Positions 1 to 6,812 of a stretch of DNA of 38,968 nucleotides are shown here, piece after piece; the stretch's first letter is position 1, and every line of letters starts with the position of its first letter. The stretch lies in contig DLND01000056.1 in NCBI GenBank assembly GCA_002476905.1, positions 1,555-40,522 on the forward strand. Reading direction: 5' to 3'. The notes below the pieces were generated by a model that made no database searches, had not been told where the DNA came from, and saw only the letters and a list, made by a program, of their open reading frames with translations. Source of the DNA: Flavobacteriales bacterium UBA7519. GTDB lineage: Bacteria; Bacteroidota; Bacteroidia; Flavobacteriales; Weeksellaceae. The translations under genes and the position numbers were made by a program.

Positions 1-553
1 CTTCCCCAGAACCTTCGGAAACCCTACCCCATCTTGGATCTCTTGAGATATCCGTCATTGGAGAAAAAGTCCAGTTGATTCCGTCTGCGGTAGACTCCTG
101 AGCAGCAATCTGAGCCGATCTTTGGATCAAATTCATATCCCAAGAAGAGGCCAAACCTAATGGAATTGGAAAAGACGTTTCGTAACCGTGAATTACATCC
201 ATTCCAAAAATCATTGGGATTTTCAGACGGCTTTTTTCTACCGCCACTTTCTGAACATCACGGATTTTATCCACACCTTTGATATTGAATAATCCACCAA
301 CAAGTCCTTGTTCAATCTTTTTACCGATATCAGAACTCTGGGCTGTACCAGTCGTAAAATCTCCCGATGAAGGTAGATTCAGCTGACCGATTTTCTCATC
401 CAAAGTCATTTTGGAAATCAAATTATCTACGAAAGCTTTTTTCTTAGATTGGTATTTTTCGGTTTGATAAGACTGAACCGGTTTACTCACCAATTCCTGT
501 GCAAGAAAATAGGGCGAAAGCGCCAATGCAGTTAGGATTACAAACTTTTTCAT
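1..553 (-). CDS. bglX: Periplasmic beta-glucosidase, GH3 family (partial, C-terminus outside window)
   Basis: Reading leftward from an ATG at 553 gives about 184 residues before the window edge cuts the gene. It opens with a signal peptide (MKKFVILTALALSPYFLAQE), so the enzyme should be exported. The rest matches the N-terminal part of BglX-type glycoside hydrolase family 3: KMTLDEKIGQLNL, then GLVGGLFNIKGVDKIRDVQ, then IPMIFGMDVIHGYETSFPIP and finally FSPMTDISRDPRWGR. The family hydrolyses terminal beta-glucosyl residues of oligosaccharides; the catalytic Asp and most of the barrel and second domain lie outside the window, so integrity cannot be judged. Full-length members are about 740-770 residues. 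The upstream 268-base gap up to the esterase gene should hold its promoter; I could not fix one. Confidence 0.9.
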   Translation of the reverse strand, partial: MKKFVILTALALSPYFLAQELVSKPVQSYQTEKYQSKKKAFVDNLISKMTLDEKIGQLNLPSSGDFTTGTAQSSDIGKKIEQGLVGGLFNIKGVDKIRDVQKVAVEKSRLKIPMIFGMDVIHGYETSFPIPLGLASSWDMNLIQRSAQIAAQESTADGINWTFSPMTDISRDPRWGRVSEGSGE

Positions 554-706
554 ATGTAGTATTTATTTTTTTAAATTGTCATATGGAATCGCCTATCATT
601 TATACTTGACTGTTTTTCAAAATTTCTAAAGGCGATTTCATTATATATATTATTTTTAATTTTTTATTTTACTGATTGTACAACCTATGGTACTAATCGG
701 AGAAGT

Positions 707-731
707 TTTAACACAAAGTGCACAAAGATTT
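707..731. repeat. Degenerate single arm resembling the CACAAAG repeat family
   Basis: In the 554-821 gap, the stretch TTAACACAAAGTGCACAAAG resembles the left arm of the family 2 repeat seen at 14381 and 20140. A convincing right arm (CTTTGTGGTT type) is absent, so this is at best a decayed copy. The rest of the gap is A/T-rich and I see no gene in it. Confidence 0.3.
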
Positions 732-821
732 TTTTATTGTATTGAAAATATTTTTAGGTTCACAAAGGCGCTATCGCTTATAAAAGCTAACTGTGATTTT
801 CAATTATTATTAAATTAATTA

Positions 822-1526
822 TTAATATTCATTTTTTTTGAAAGATAACATCCATTCGTACAACTTAGGGTCAGAATAGGTAGAATCCCAAGAATTGTGA
901 TTGTCGTTCGGGAAAATGGTCAATTCTGCTTTTGGATTGATTGGATGTAATTTTTGATAGAAGTTGAACGCATTTTCCGGAAGAACGACATCGTCCATAC
1001 CGCCGTGGAAAATCTTGAGATTCATATCTTTGTAATTGTGAATATTCGCATACATTACCCGATCTGTTGGAGCACAGACAGACGCGACTGCGGCAAACAT
1101 TTCCGGATGTTCTCCTGCCAATTTCAAAGTTCCCCAACCGCCCATTGATAATCCGGTGAGGTAGATTCTGTCTTTGTCGATTTTATATTTTTCTGAAATT
1201 TCTTTGATGAGGAAATAAACCGCATCCGTATCCCACCAAGTATTTGCTGGACACTGAGGCGCTAAAATCGCAACAGGCTCTTTGATTAAATTTCTGTATG
1301 TAAACGGACTGTGTGCTTTTACCATTTCCAAATCATTACCTCTTTCACCAGAACCGTGGAGGAAAACGATCATTGGGATTTTGGTTTTGACATCTTTTGG
1401 AATATCCAGAATGTAGGATAACTTTTTCTGAATTTTGACTTCTTTATTGAACTCAGCTTTGATTTCTTGTGCTGCTGCAAAAGATGAAAACCCTAGTAAG
1501 AGAAGAATGATATTTTTTACTTTCAT
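822..1526 (-). CDS. Secreted alpha/beta-hydrolase esterase (dienelactone hydrolase / PHB-depolymerase-like)
   Basis: The 234-residue product starts with a signal peptide (about residues 1-20, ending AAAQ). It has the alpha/beta-hydrolase landmarks in order: the oxyanion-side FLHGSGERG (55-63), the nucleophile elbow GLSMGG with Ser127, a likely acid in GGMDD (178/179), and the catalytic His in NDNHNSW (His210). Proteins of this size and pattern are annotated as carboxylesterases or prolyl oligopeptidase-like hydrolases and often accompany polysaccharide degradation genes. The neighbouring GH3 beta-glucosidase and glucoamylase-like remnant on the same strand fit a carbohydrate-processing role, perhaps removal of ester groups, but the substrate cannot be read from sequence. 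Confidence 0.85.
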   Translation of the reverse strand: MKVKNIILLLLGFSSFAAAQEIKAEFNKEVKIQKKLSYILDIPKDVKTKIPMIVFLHGSGERGNDLEMVKAHSPFTYRNLIKEPVAILAPQCPANTWWDTDAVYFLIKEISEKYKIDKDRIYLTGLSMGGWGTLKLAGEHPEMFAAVASVCAPTDRVMYANIHNYKDMNLKIFHGGMDDVVLPENAFNFYQKLHPINPKAELTIFPNDNHNSWDSTYSDPKLYEWMLSFKKNEY

Positions 1527-1604
1527 TTTTTAAATTTTCAAAATAACATATTTGAAGTTTTGAATGCTCTATAAATTGTTTAATTTTTATTTTATGTCTA
1601 ATTT

Positions 1605-1712
1605 CCTAGCCCATAGTAGCGGCATCCTTTTTTTGTTTTTGTTGATAATTTATTCTCTATGACAGAACTTTCTAAACAAAAAAAGATATAGTGGAAAGCG
1701 GGAAATAGCTCC
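1605..1712 (-). repeat. Family 1 dispersed palindromic element, copy A
   Basis: Read on the minus strand this starts GGAGCTATTTCCCGCTTTCC, runs into a T-rich arm (CTTTTTTTGTT), and returns through the complementary AACAAAAAAAG to end in GGGCTAGG. It shares the 5' block with copy D (27126) and fills most of the gap between the esterase and the glucoamylase fragment. Confidence 0.8.
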
Positions 1713-1775
1713 TAAAAATTTATATTATTTCAAATTGAGACAATGATTTTAGTGTTTAAAGATACTACTTTTTGG

Positions 1776-2326
1776 CTATTGGATTTTATGTTCTGTGGAC
1801 TTAAATCCAATTTTTTTGAGTCCGTCTCTAATATCAGGTGCGTTCATAAACAAATCCCACAATAATCCTGTGCGGTAATTCTCTATCATTGGCGCAATAG
1901 TTCCCTGATCGATAGCGAGATAGCGAGGTGTGGTCCAATCATTAAAATTGATGGAAGTTGCATCGTAAGGTCCAGCTTGTCCAATAAAATTTGGTTTTTC
2001 GTCGTACAAAAACCTTAAAATAGCCATCGATTCTTTTGGTGTGTAGGGCATAGAACTCAACGCAGCCGTGGGAGTAATTACACCGAAATCTTCTTTCATT
2101 GGTTGATGCGCCGCATAACCAACGGAACCGTCTTTGTTCCTTGAATAACTAGCCGTCAGTTCCCAATATTTCTCGGAATAACCTTTGTAATTCAATGGAT
2201 TTTCTACGCAATATTTGTAATTTATCAGAACGTGATTTCTGTTTAAGTCCCAGTAACTTTTTACATATCTGTCGGAAAGTCCTCTTGAATCCAAACCTAA
2301 ATAAGAATATTGTGACCAAAATAAGG
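1776..2326 (-). pseudogene. Glucoamylase-like protein (glycoamylase domain), 3' fragment
   Basis: About 182 residues match the C-terminal half of the Bacteroidota glucoamylase/DUF-type glycoamylase family: SQYSYLGLDSRGLSDRY, a Tyr/Asn-rich NRNHVLINYKYCVENP, GYAAHQP, GVITPTAALSSMPYTP, YLAIDQGTIAPMIENYRTG and a terminal GLKKIGF. Family members are usually about 430-460 residues, with a lipoprotein or signal peptide, so roughly 260 N-terminal residues are missing. Similarity stops near base 2324, where a ferritin gene of opposite strand begins. A Met codon at 2358-2360 is inside ferritin sequence and is not a real start. The reading frame itself is undamaged. Known role of the family: exo-acting breakdown of glucans; this fragment should not be functional as it stands. 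Confidence 0.8.
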
Positions 2327-2601
2327 TCTTCCAACACGAGGTAGATAATACCACAGCCATTTACAGTATAGTAGATCTTGCATTTAAAGAGAAAGACTGG
2401 GCCACTTGGAATTTTATGCAGTGGTTTGTAAAAGAACAGATTGAAGAAGAAAAGTTAGCCCTTGAATTGATTGACAAATTGAAAATCGCTGGCGGAGACA
2501 GAGCTACGGACGAATCCTTATTTACATTGGACAAAGCTTTGGAAGCCGCCGCAGATGAAGTTTCATTACCTCAGGAAGCAACCGCAGAAAATCCTTCTTA
2601 A
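2323..2601 (+). pseudogene. Ferritin, 3' fragment (N-terminal part missing)
   Basis: In-frame ferritin sequence runs from about base 2323 (KVFQHEVDNTTAIY) through VDLAFKEKDWATWNFMQWF and VKEQIEEEK to a C-terminus ending LPQEATAENPS. This corresponds to helices C to E of a non-haem ferritin of about 170 residues; roughly the first 75-80 residues, including ferroxidase-centre ligands of helices A and B, are gone. A Met at 2416 could give a 61-residue peptide, but no ferritin starts there. The downstream terminator is intact, showing this end of the gene is in its native place. The upstream break against the glucoamylase fragment is either a deletion or a false join in the assembly. Confidence 0.85.
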
Positions 2602-2628
2602 AAGAAGAATAAATATCACTAACTTTGG

Positions 2629-2653
2629 TCTCCGTTTTTACGGAGATTTTTTT
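2629..2653 (+). terminator. Rho-independent terminator of the ferritin gene
   Basis: A 7-bp stem TCTCCGT / ACGGAGA (2629-2635 with 2640-2646) with a TTTT loop is followed by seven T residues, 28 bases after the ferritin stop. Confidence 0.8.
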
Positions 2654-2676
2654 ATTAATCCAAGACTTAAAATTAG

Positions 2677-2982
2677 ATGGCAGATATTATAGATAGCAAT
2701 CACGCAAATCCAGAAGAGTTTTACAAATCATTGAAAGAAAAACTGGAAGAACAACATAACTTTCCGGAAGAATATCTCTTCAAATTCATTATGACAAGTG
2801 ATCCTGAGAAAATTACGGAAATCCTAAGAGCTTTCGATAATTTGAAATATACTTTATCCAACAAAGAAAGCTCCACAGGAAAATACACTTCCGTTTCTGT
2901 TGATTGTTTTGTGCTGGATGCAGACCAAGTTATCAGCATTTATAAAAAAGTAGCGATCATCGAAGGTGTTATGATGTTGTAA
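2677..2982 (+). CDS. DUF493 family protein
   Basis: The 101-residue acidic protein has the DUF493 (YbeD-like) pattern: an N-terminal helix, FPEEYLFKFIMTSDPEK, and a C-terminal SVSVDCFVLDADQVISIYKK segment forming the expected ferredoxin-like alpha/beta fold (family knowledge). The cellular role is not established; E. coli YbeD is encoded next to lipoate genes, but no such gene is nearby here. It begins with ATG 24 bases after the T-tract of the ferritin terminator and is probably a separate transcription unit. Confidence 0.8.
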   Translation: MADIIDSNHANPEEFYKSLKEKLEEQHNFPEEYLFKFIMTSDPEKITEILRAFDNLKYTLSNKESSTGKYTSVSVDCFVLDADQVISIYKKVAIIEGVMML

Positions 2983-3024
2983 TTTTTGGTTTGAATGTTG
3001 TATTTTAAAATCAAATTTAAGTTT

Positions 3025-3114
3025 ATGAAAAAGTCATTTTTTAGATTTCTGAATAAAATAAATCTTGCTATTTTACCCCAATACAGCAAAAGAGATTTCA
3101 CAAAATTAAATTAA
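3025..3114 (+). CDS. Possible small basic protein, 29 residues
   Basis: ATG at 3025 opens a 29-codon frame rich in Lys, Phe and Asn (begins MKKSFFRFLNKINLAILPQY and ends FTKLN). The start resembles very small Flavobacteriia proteins of about 45-50 residues that begin with a KK-FR-LNK-LP pattern, which I recall only as unannotated hypotheticals; this one would be shorter, possibly truncated by an early TAA. It lies alone in the 262-base gap between the DUF493 gene and the terminator of the deoxyhypusine synthase-like gene. No promoter or ribosome site was identified, so expression is uncertain. Confidence 0.35.
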   Translation: MKKSFFRFLNKINLAILPQYSKRDFTKLN

Positions 3115-3190
3115 TTTCAAAAAGCTATTTTTGGTTATAGATATTTGGTTTTAATCAATTCATTAGACTAACAAATCATCAGTTTTAAAA

Positions 3191-3222
3191 TAAAAAAGCG
3201 TTCAAAATAATTTGAACGCTTT
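3191..3222 (-). terminator. Terminator of the deoxyhypusine synthase-like gene
   Basis: An 11-bp perfect stem AAGCGTTCAAA / TTTGAACGCTT (3196-3206 with 3211-3221) with a 4-base loop is followed on the minus strand by TTTTTA, about 25 bases past the stop codon at 3245. Confidence 0.85.
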
Positions 3223-3244
3223 CTTCATTATATGATTAATTCAA

Positions 3245-4219
3245 TTAAGAATTCTCCAAAATGTAGCTGAACATCAATGGTGCACAGATTGTTGCATCAC
3301 TTTCCACAATATATTTTGGAGTCGTAATATCTAATTTACCCCAAGTGATTTTCTCATTCGGAACCGCTCCAGAATAAGAACCATAAGATGTTGTAGAATC
3401 AGAAATCTGACAGAAATAACTCCAGAAAGGAATATCGTGCATTTCCATATCTTGATAAAGCATTGGAACCACACAGATTGGGAAATCACCAGCAATTCCA
3501 CCTCCAATTTGGAAGAATCCAACGCCTTTTCCACCTGAGTTTTTCGTGTACCAATCAGCCAAATAAGCCATATACTCGATTCCCGATTTCATTGTAGAGA
3601 ATTTCAGATCTCCTTTTATACAATAAGATGCGAAAATATTACCCATTGTAGAATCTTCCCATCCCGGAACCACGATTGGCAAATTCTTCTCTGCTGCTGC
3701 AATCATCCAAGAATTTTCTCTTGGGATCTCATAATACTGCTCGAGAACACCGGAGAGAATCATTTTGTACATATATTCGTGTGGGAAAAAACGCTCTCCC
3801 TTATCATCTGCATCTTTCCAAATCTCATAGATATGTTTTTGCAATCTTCTGAACGCTTCTTCCTCAGGAATACAAGTATCAGTTACTCTATTAAGACCTC
3901 GTTCCAAAAGTGCCCACTCTTCTTGTGGCGTAAGATCTCTGTAATGAGGAACTCTTTCGTAGTGCGAATGCGCTACAAGATTCATCAAATCTTCTTCAAG
4001 GTTTGCACCAGTACAAGAAATAAAATCGACCTTATCATGACGAATCATCTCTGCCAAGATTTTTCCTAATTCTGCGGTTGACATTGCCCCTGCAAGCGTA
4101 ATCATCATTTTTCCGCCATCTTTAAGATGTGCAACATATCCTTTGGAAGCATCTACCAATGCTGCTGCATTGAAGTGCAAATAATATTTTTCTATGAACT
4201 CAGTAATCGGTTTGCTCAT
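3245..4219 (-). CDS. Deoxyhypusine synthase family protein (polyamine aminobutyl transfer)
   Basis: The 324-residue protein is full length for the deoxyhypusine synthase fold. Visible family landmarks are MITLAGAMSTAELGKIL, the NAD-binding SCTGANLEED segment, GGGIAGDFPICVVPMLYQD, and near the end the TWGKL motif with Lys295, which corresponds to the lysine that forms the imine intermediate in the human enzyme (SWGKI). Bacteria lack eIF5A, so bacterial members are thought to work on free polyamines, for example making homospermidine from spermidine and putrescine with NAD; which product is made here cannot be told. It is cytosolic and monocistronic, with its own TAnnTTTG promoter and a strong terminator. 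Confidence 0.9.
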   Translation of the reverse strand: MSKPITEFIEKYYLHFNAAALVDASKGYVAHLKDGGKMMITLAGAMSTAELGKILAEMIRHDKVDFISCTGANLEEDLMNLVAHSHYERVPHYRDLTPQEEWALLERGLNRVTDTCIPEEEAFRRLQKHIYEIWKDADDKGERFFPHEYMYKMILSGVLEQYYEIPRENSWMIAAAEKNLPIVVPGWEDSTMGNIFASYCIKGDLKFSTMKSGIEYMAYLADWYTKNSGGKGVGFFQIGGGIAGDFPICVVPMLYQDMEMHDIPFWSYFCQISDSTTSYGSYSGAVPNEKITWGKLDITTPKYIVESDATICAPLMFSYILENS

Positions 4220-4236
4220 TTTGTTTAAGATTTTTG

Positions 4237-4244
4237 CAAAGATA
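4237..4244 (-). promoter_or_regulatory. Bacteroidota-type promoter element for the deoxyhypusine synthase-like gene
   Basis: The minus strand reads TATCTTTG, matching the Bacteroidota -7 consensus TAnnTTTG, 17 bases before the start codon. This predicts a leader of only about 10-12 bases. Confidence 0.6.
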
Positions 4245-4299
4245 AGGATTTGTTTGGATGTCGAAACTCTAGCAATTGATACATTTAGCTAAATTATTT

Positions 4300-4403
4300 G
4301 GGCAGCTTTATCCGCCTTCCGCTCCCAATCTTTTTTGCAGAAACTTTCAGATAAATAGAACTTGAAGACAAGCAAAAAAGGATTTCCGCTCAAGTCGGGC
4401 TGC
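4300..4403 (+). repeat. Family 1 dispersed palindromic element, copy B
   Basis: Begins GGGCAGCTTTATCCGCC and ends GTCGGGCTGC, so the outer GCAGC/GCTGC can pair; the inner CTTTTTTGC pairs with GCAAAAAAG 41 bases later. It lies in the 384-base gap between the divergent deoxyhypusine synthase-like and ABC-F genes. The rest of that gap holds the two promoters and a short degenerate run of CTTCCAAC-like units (about 4530-4558), but no gene. Confidence 0.85.
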
Positions 4404-4569
4404 AGATTTGTTGTCCAATCAACTTTTGTCATTAAAAATAGTTAACAATATTTGATTAATGCTTGTCAGGCTGAGGCTCTCGAAGCCATCTATTTCCTTC
4501 AATAACACCTTAGTTATTAACCAAATATAAACTTCCAACATCCATCTTCCAACTTCCATCATATTTCAC

Positions 4570-4577
4570 TACTTTTG
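4570..4577 (+). promoter_or_regulatory. Promoter element of the ABC-F gene
   Basis: TACTTTTG matches TAnnTTTG and sits 26 bases before the ATG at 4604, predicting a short A-rich leader. Confidence 0.6.
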
Positions 4578-4603
4578 CAAATTCAAACAAAATATAGAAT
4601 ACA

Positions 4604-6541
4604 ATGCTTTCGGTTCAGGGATTAGGCTTACATCATGCAGGAAATTATCTTTTCAGAGACACCAATTTCACCATCAAAAAAGGCGATAAAATTGGATTGG
4701 TCGGGAAAAACGGAGCAGGAAAATCGACGCTGCTCAAAATCCTTTCCGGAGAAATCAATTTCTACGAAGGAACTGTCGTTCCTGAAGGTAATATCACCAT
4801 TGGCTTCCTGAAGCAAGACCTAGATTTTGTGAAAGGAAGAACGGTTTGGGACGAGACGATGCAGGCCTACGAGCAAATCAATGCGATGAAAAATGAACTT
4901 GAGGAAGTTAATCATCAAATGGCAACCAGAACCGATTACGAAAGTGATGCTTACTCCGATTTAATTGTCAGAATGACGGAACTTAACGACCTTCTGATGA
5001 ATCACGATGCCTACAATTTGGAAGGCGATGTGGAAAAAGTATTGTTTGGTTTAGGTTTCAAGGCGGATGATTTCCAAAAAATAACCGACGAATTTTCCGG
5101 AGGCTGGAGAATGAGAATAGAGCTGGCAAAACTGCTGCTTCAGAAAAATGATCTGATGTTGCTGGATGAGCCTACCAATCACTTGGATATAGAATCCATC
5201 ATCTGGCTGGAAAACTTTCTGAAAGATTATCCCGGTTCAATTGTTCTGGTAAGTCACGACAAACAGTTTATGACGTCCATATGCAACAGAACATTCGACG
5301 TTAATAATAAAAAGGTTGACGATTATAAAGCCAACTATTCCAAATATCTGGAACTACGAAAAGAAAGGCGTGAAAAACTGGCTCAGGCCAAGAAAAATCA
5401 GGATGCGGAAATCAAGCAGATGGAAGACAACATCAACAAGTTCCGCGCGAGTGCGACAAAAGCTTCTTTTGCACAGTCATTAATCAAAAAGCTGGATAAA
5501 ATAGAGAGAATTGAGATAGATAATGAAGATGTATCCAAATTCAACATTCGTTTTCAGCCTTCTGTTACGCCTGGAAAAGTTATTTTTGAAGCTAAAAATC
5601 TGGGGAAAGCTTATGGCAACAAACAGATTTTTGACAATGTTGACTTTTTTGTAGAACGCGGTGATAGGATTGCACTTTTGGGTCAGAACGGACAGGGAAA
5701 AACCACTCTGGCAAAGATTCTTGCTGGCGACATCAAGGATTATTCAGGTGAATGGAATCTGGGTCATAACGTAAGCATCGGATATTTTGCGCAAAATCAA
5801 GAAGAAGTTCTAACGCCCGAAAAAACGGTTCTTCAGGAAGCGGAAGATTCTGCCACGGAAGAAACTAGACCTAGAGTTCGTGACCTTTTGGGTTCTTTCT
5901 TGTTTCAGGGAGAAGATGTAACCAAGAAAACCAAAGTTCTTTCCGGAGGGGAAAGAAACCGTTTGGCACTTTGTAAACTCTTACTTCGTCCGTTCAATAC
6001 GTTGATTATGGATGAGCCTACGAACCACTTGGACATTCAGTCTAAGGAGATTATCAAGTTGGCGCTTCAGAAATATGAAGGAACTTTGATTGTAATTTCT
6101 CACGACCGTGAATTCCTGCAAGGTTTATCAGACAAAATCTTCGAATTCCGCGATGGCAAGATGAAGGAATTCCTTGGTGATATTAATGAATATTTAGAAT
6201 ACAGACAGAAAGAAAGCATCCGCGAAATCTCTGCCGAAAGATCAAAATTACATCAGGACGAAGTTGAAGAGCCAAGACAAAATATTCAAGAATCAAAACC
6301 AGCAACCAACAACAATCAATCAACTACGATTGTCAGCAAAGAACAAAAGAATATCCAGAATAAACTGAAAAAAGTTGAGGAAAAAATTTCAGATCTGGAA
6401 CTGAAAATCGAGGAGTTCGAAGCTTCTTTTGCTAAGGAAAATCCTTCTGAACAGGTTTTGGAAACTTATAATAAAACCAAAGAAGAACTAGATTTGACGC
6501 TTCAGGAATGGGAATATCTGGGGAGTCAACTGGAAGCTTAA
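4604..6541 (+). CDS. ABC-F family ribosome-associated ATPase
   Basis: The 645-residue protein has two ABC domains and no membrane segments. Domain 1 has Walker A GKNGAGKST (34-42), a FSGGWRMR signature and LLDEPTNHLD; domain 2 has GQNGQGKTT, LSGGERNRLAL and IMDEPTNHLD. The linker between them is charged and helical (EKLAQAKKNQDAEIKQ region), as in the P-site tRNA interaction motif of ABC-F proteins, and a C-terminal Glu/Lys-rich coiled coil follows a Gln/Asn-rich spacer, which is the Uup-like layout. ABC-F proteins act on stalled or initiating ribosomes; Uup also affects DNA transposition and ribosome assembly. Antibiotic-resistance function is not implied. It has its own promoter and terminator. 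Confidence 0.92.
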   Translation: MLSVQGLGLHHAGNYLFRDTNFTIKKGDKIGLVGKNGAGKSTLLKILSGEINFYEGTVVPEGNITIGFLKQDLDFVKGRTVWDETMQAYEQINAMKNELEEVNHQMATRTDYESDAYSDLIVRMTELNDLLMNHDAYNLEGDVEKVLFGLGFKADDFQKITDEFSGGWRMRIELAKLLLQKNDLMLLDEPTNHLDIESIIWLENFLKDYPGSIVLVSHDKQFMTSICNRTFDVNNKKVDDYKANYSKYLELRKERREKLAQAKKNQDAEIKQMEDNINKFRASATKASFAQSLIKKLDKIERIEIDNEDVSKFNIRFQPSVTPGKVIFEAKNLGKAYGNKQIFDNVDFFVERGDRIALLGQNGQGKTTLAKILAGDIKDYSGEWNLGHNVSIGYFAQNQEEVLTPEKTVLQEAEDSATEETRPRVRDLLGSFLFQGEDVTKKTKVLSGGERNRLALCKLLLRPFNTLIMDEPTNHLDIQSKEIIKLALQKYEGTLIVISHDREFLQGLSDKIFEFRDGKMKEFLGDINEYLEYRQKESIREISAERSKLHQDEVEEPRQNIQESKPATNNNQSTTIVSKEQKNIQNKLKKVEEKISDLELKIEEFEASFAKENPSEQVLETYNKTKEELDLTLQEWEYLGSQLEA

Positions 6542-6563
6542 GATTCAACATTTGAAATAATTT

Positions 6564-6600
6564 AATACTGCATCGGAATTTCTGATGCAGTATTTTTTTT
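6564..6600 (+). terminator. Terminator of the ABC-F gene
   Basis: Stem AATACTGCATC / GATGCAGTATT (6564-6574 with 6584-6594), 9-base loop, followed by a T-tract; 22 bases after the stop. Confidence 0.85.
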
Positions 6601-6773
6601 TGTGGTAAGTGAGTATTTTATGGCAATTTCAAATAAAACAATACTGAAGTACATAAAAATTTTGAACGAAGAACAAGGTTCCAAAAGCTATAAAAAATCC
6701 ATGTTATGATAAGTTAATTACATTTTTTAAAAGTATCAGAAGTGTATAATGACCTTAGCGGTAGAAGATATAT

Positions 6774-6803
6774 AAAAAAAACGCCTCCGATTTTGGAGAC
6801 GTT
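6774..6803 (-). terminator. Terminator of the M3 peptidase gene
   Basis: On the minus strand ACGTCTCC pairs with GGAGGCGT (one mismatch) around AAAATC, followed by seven T residues, directly after the stop codon at 6813. The 6604-6773 stretch before it holds no gene that I recognise. Confidence 0.8.
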
Positions 6804-6812
6804 GTTTATATA

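Noticed and set aside
4461..4490. Third repeat family (GTCAGGCTGAG...CGAAGCC)
   Set aside because: Resembles a common Bacteroidota intergenic sequence but only one partial copy is present, so it cannot be called a repeat from this window.
6620..6709. 29-codon ORF between ABC-F and dcp
   Set aside because: No promoter, no recognisable family and poor position between two terminators; probably chance in A/T-rich DNA.
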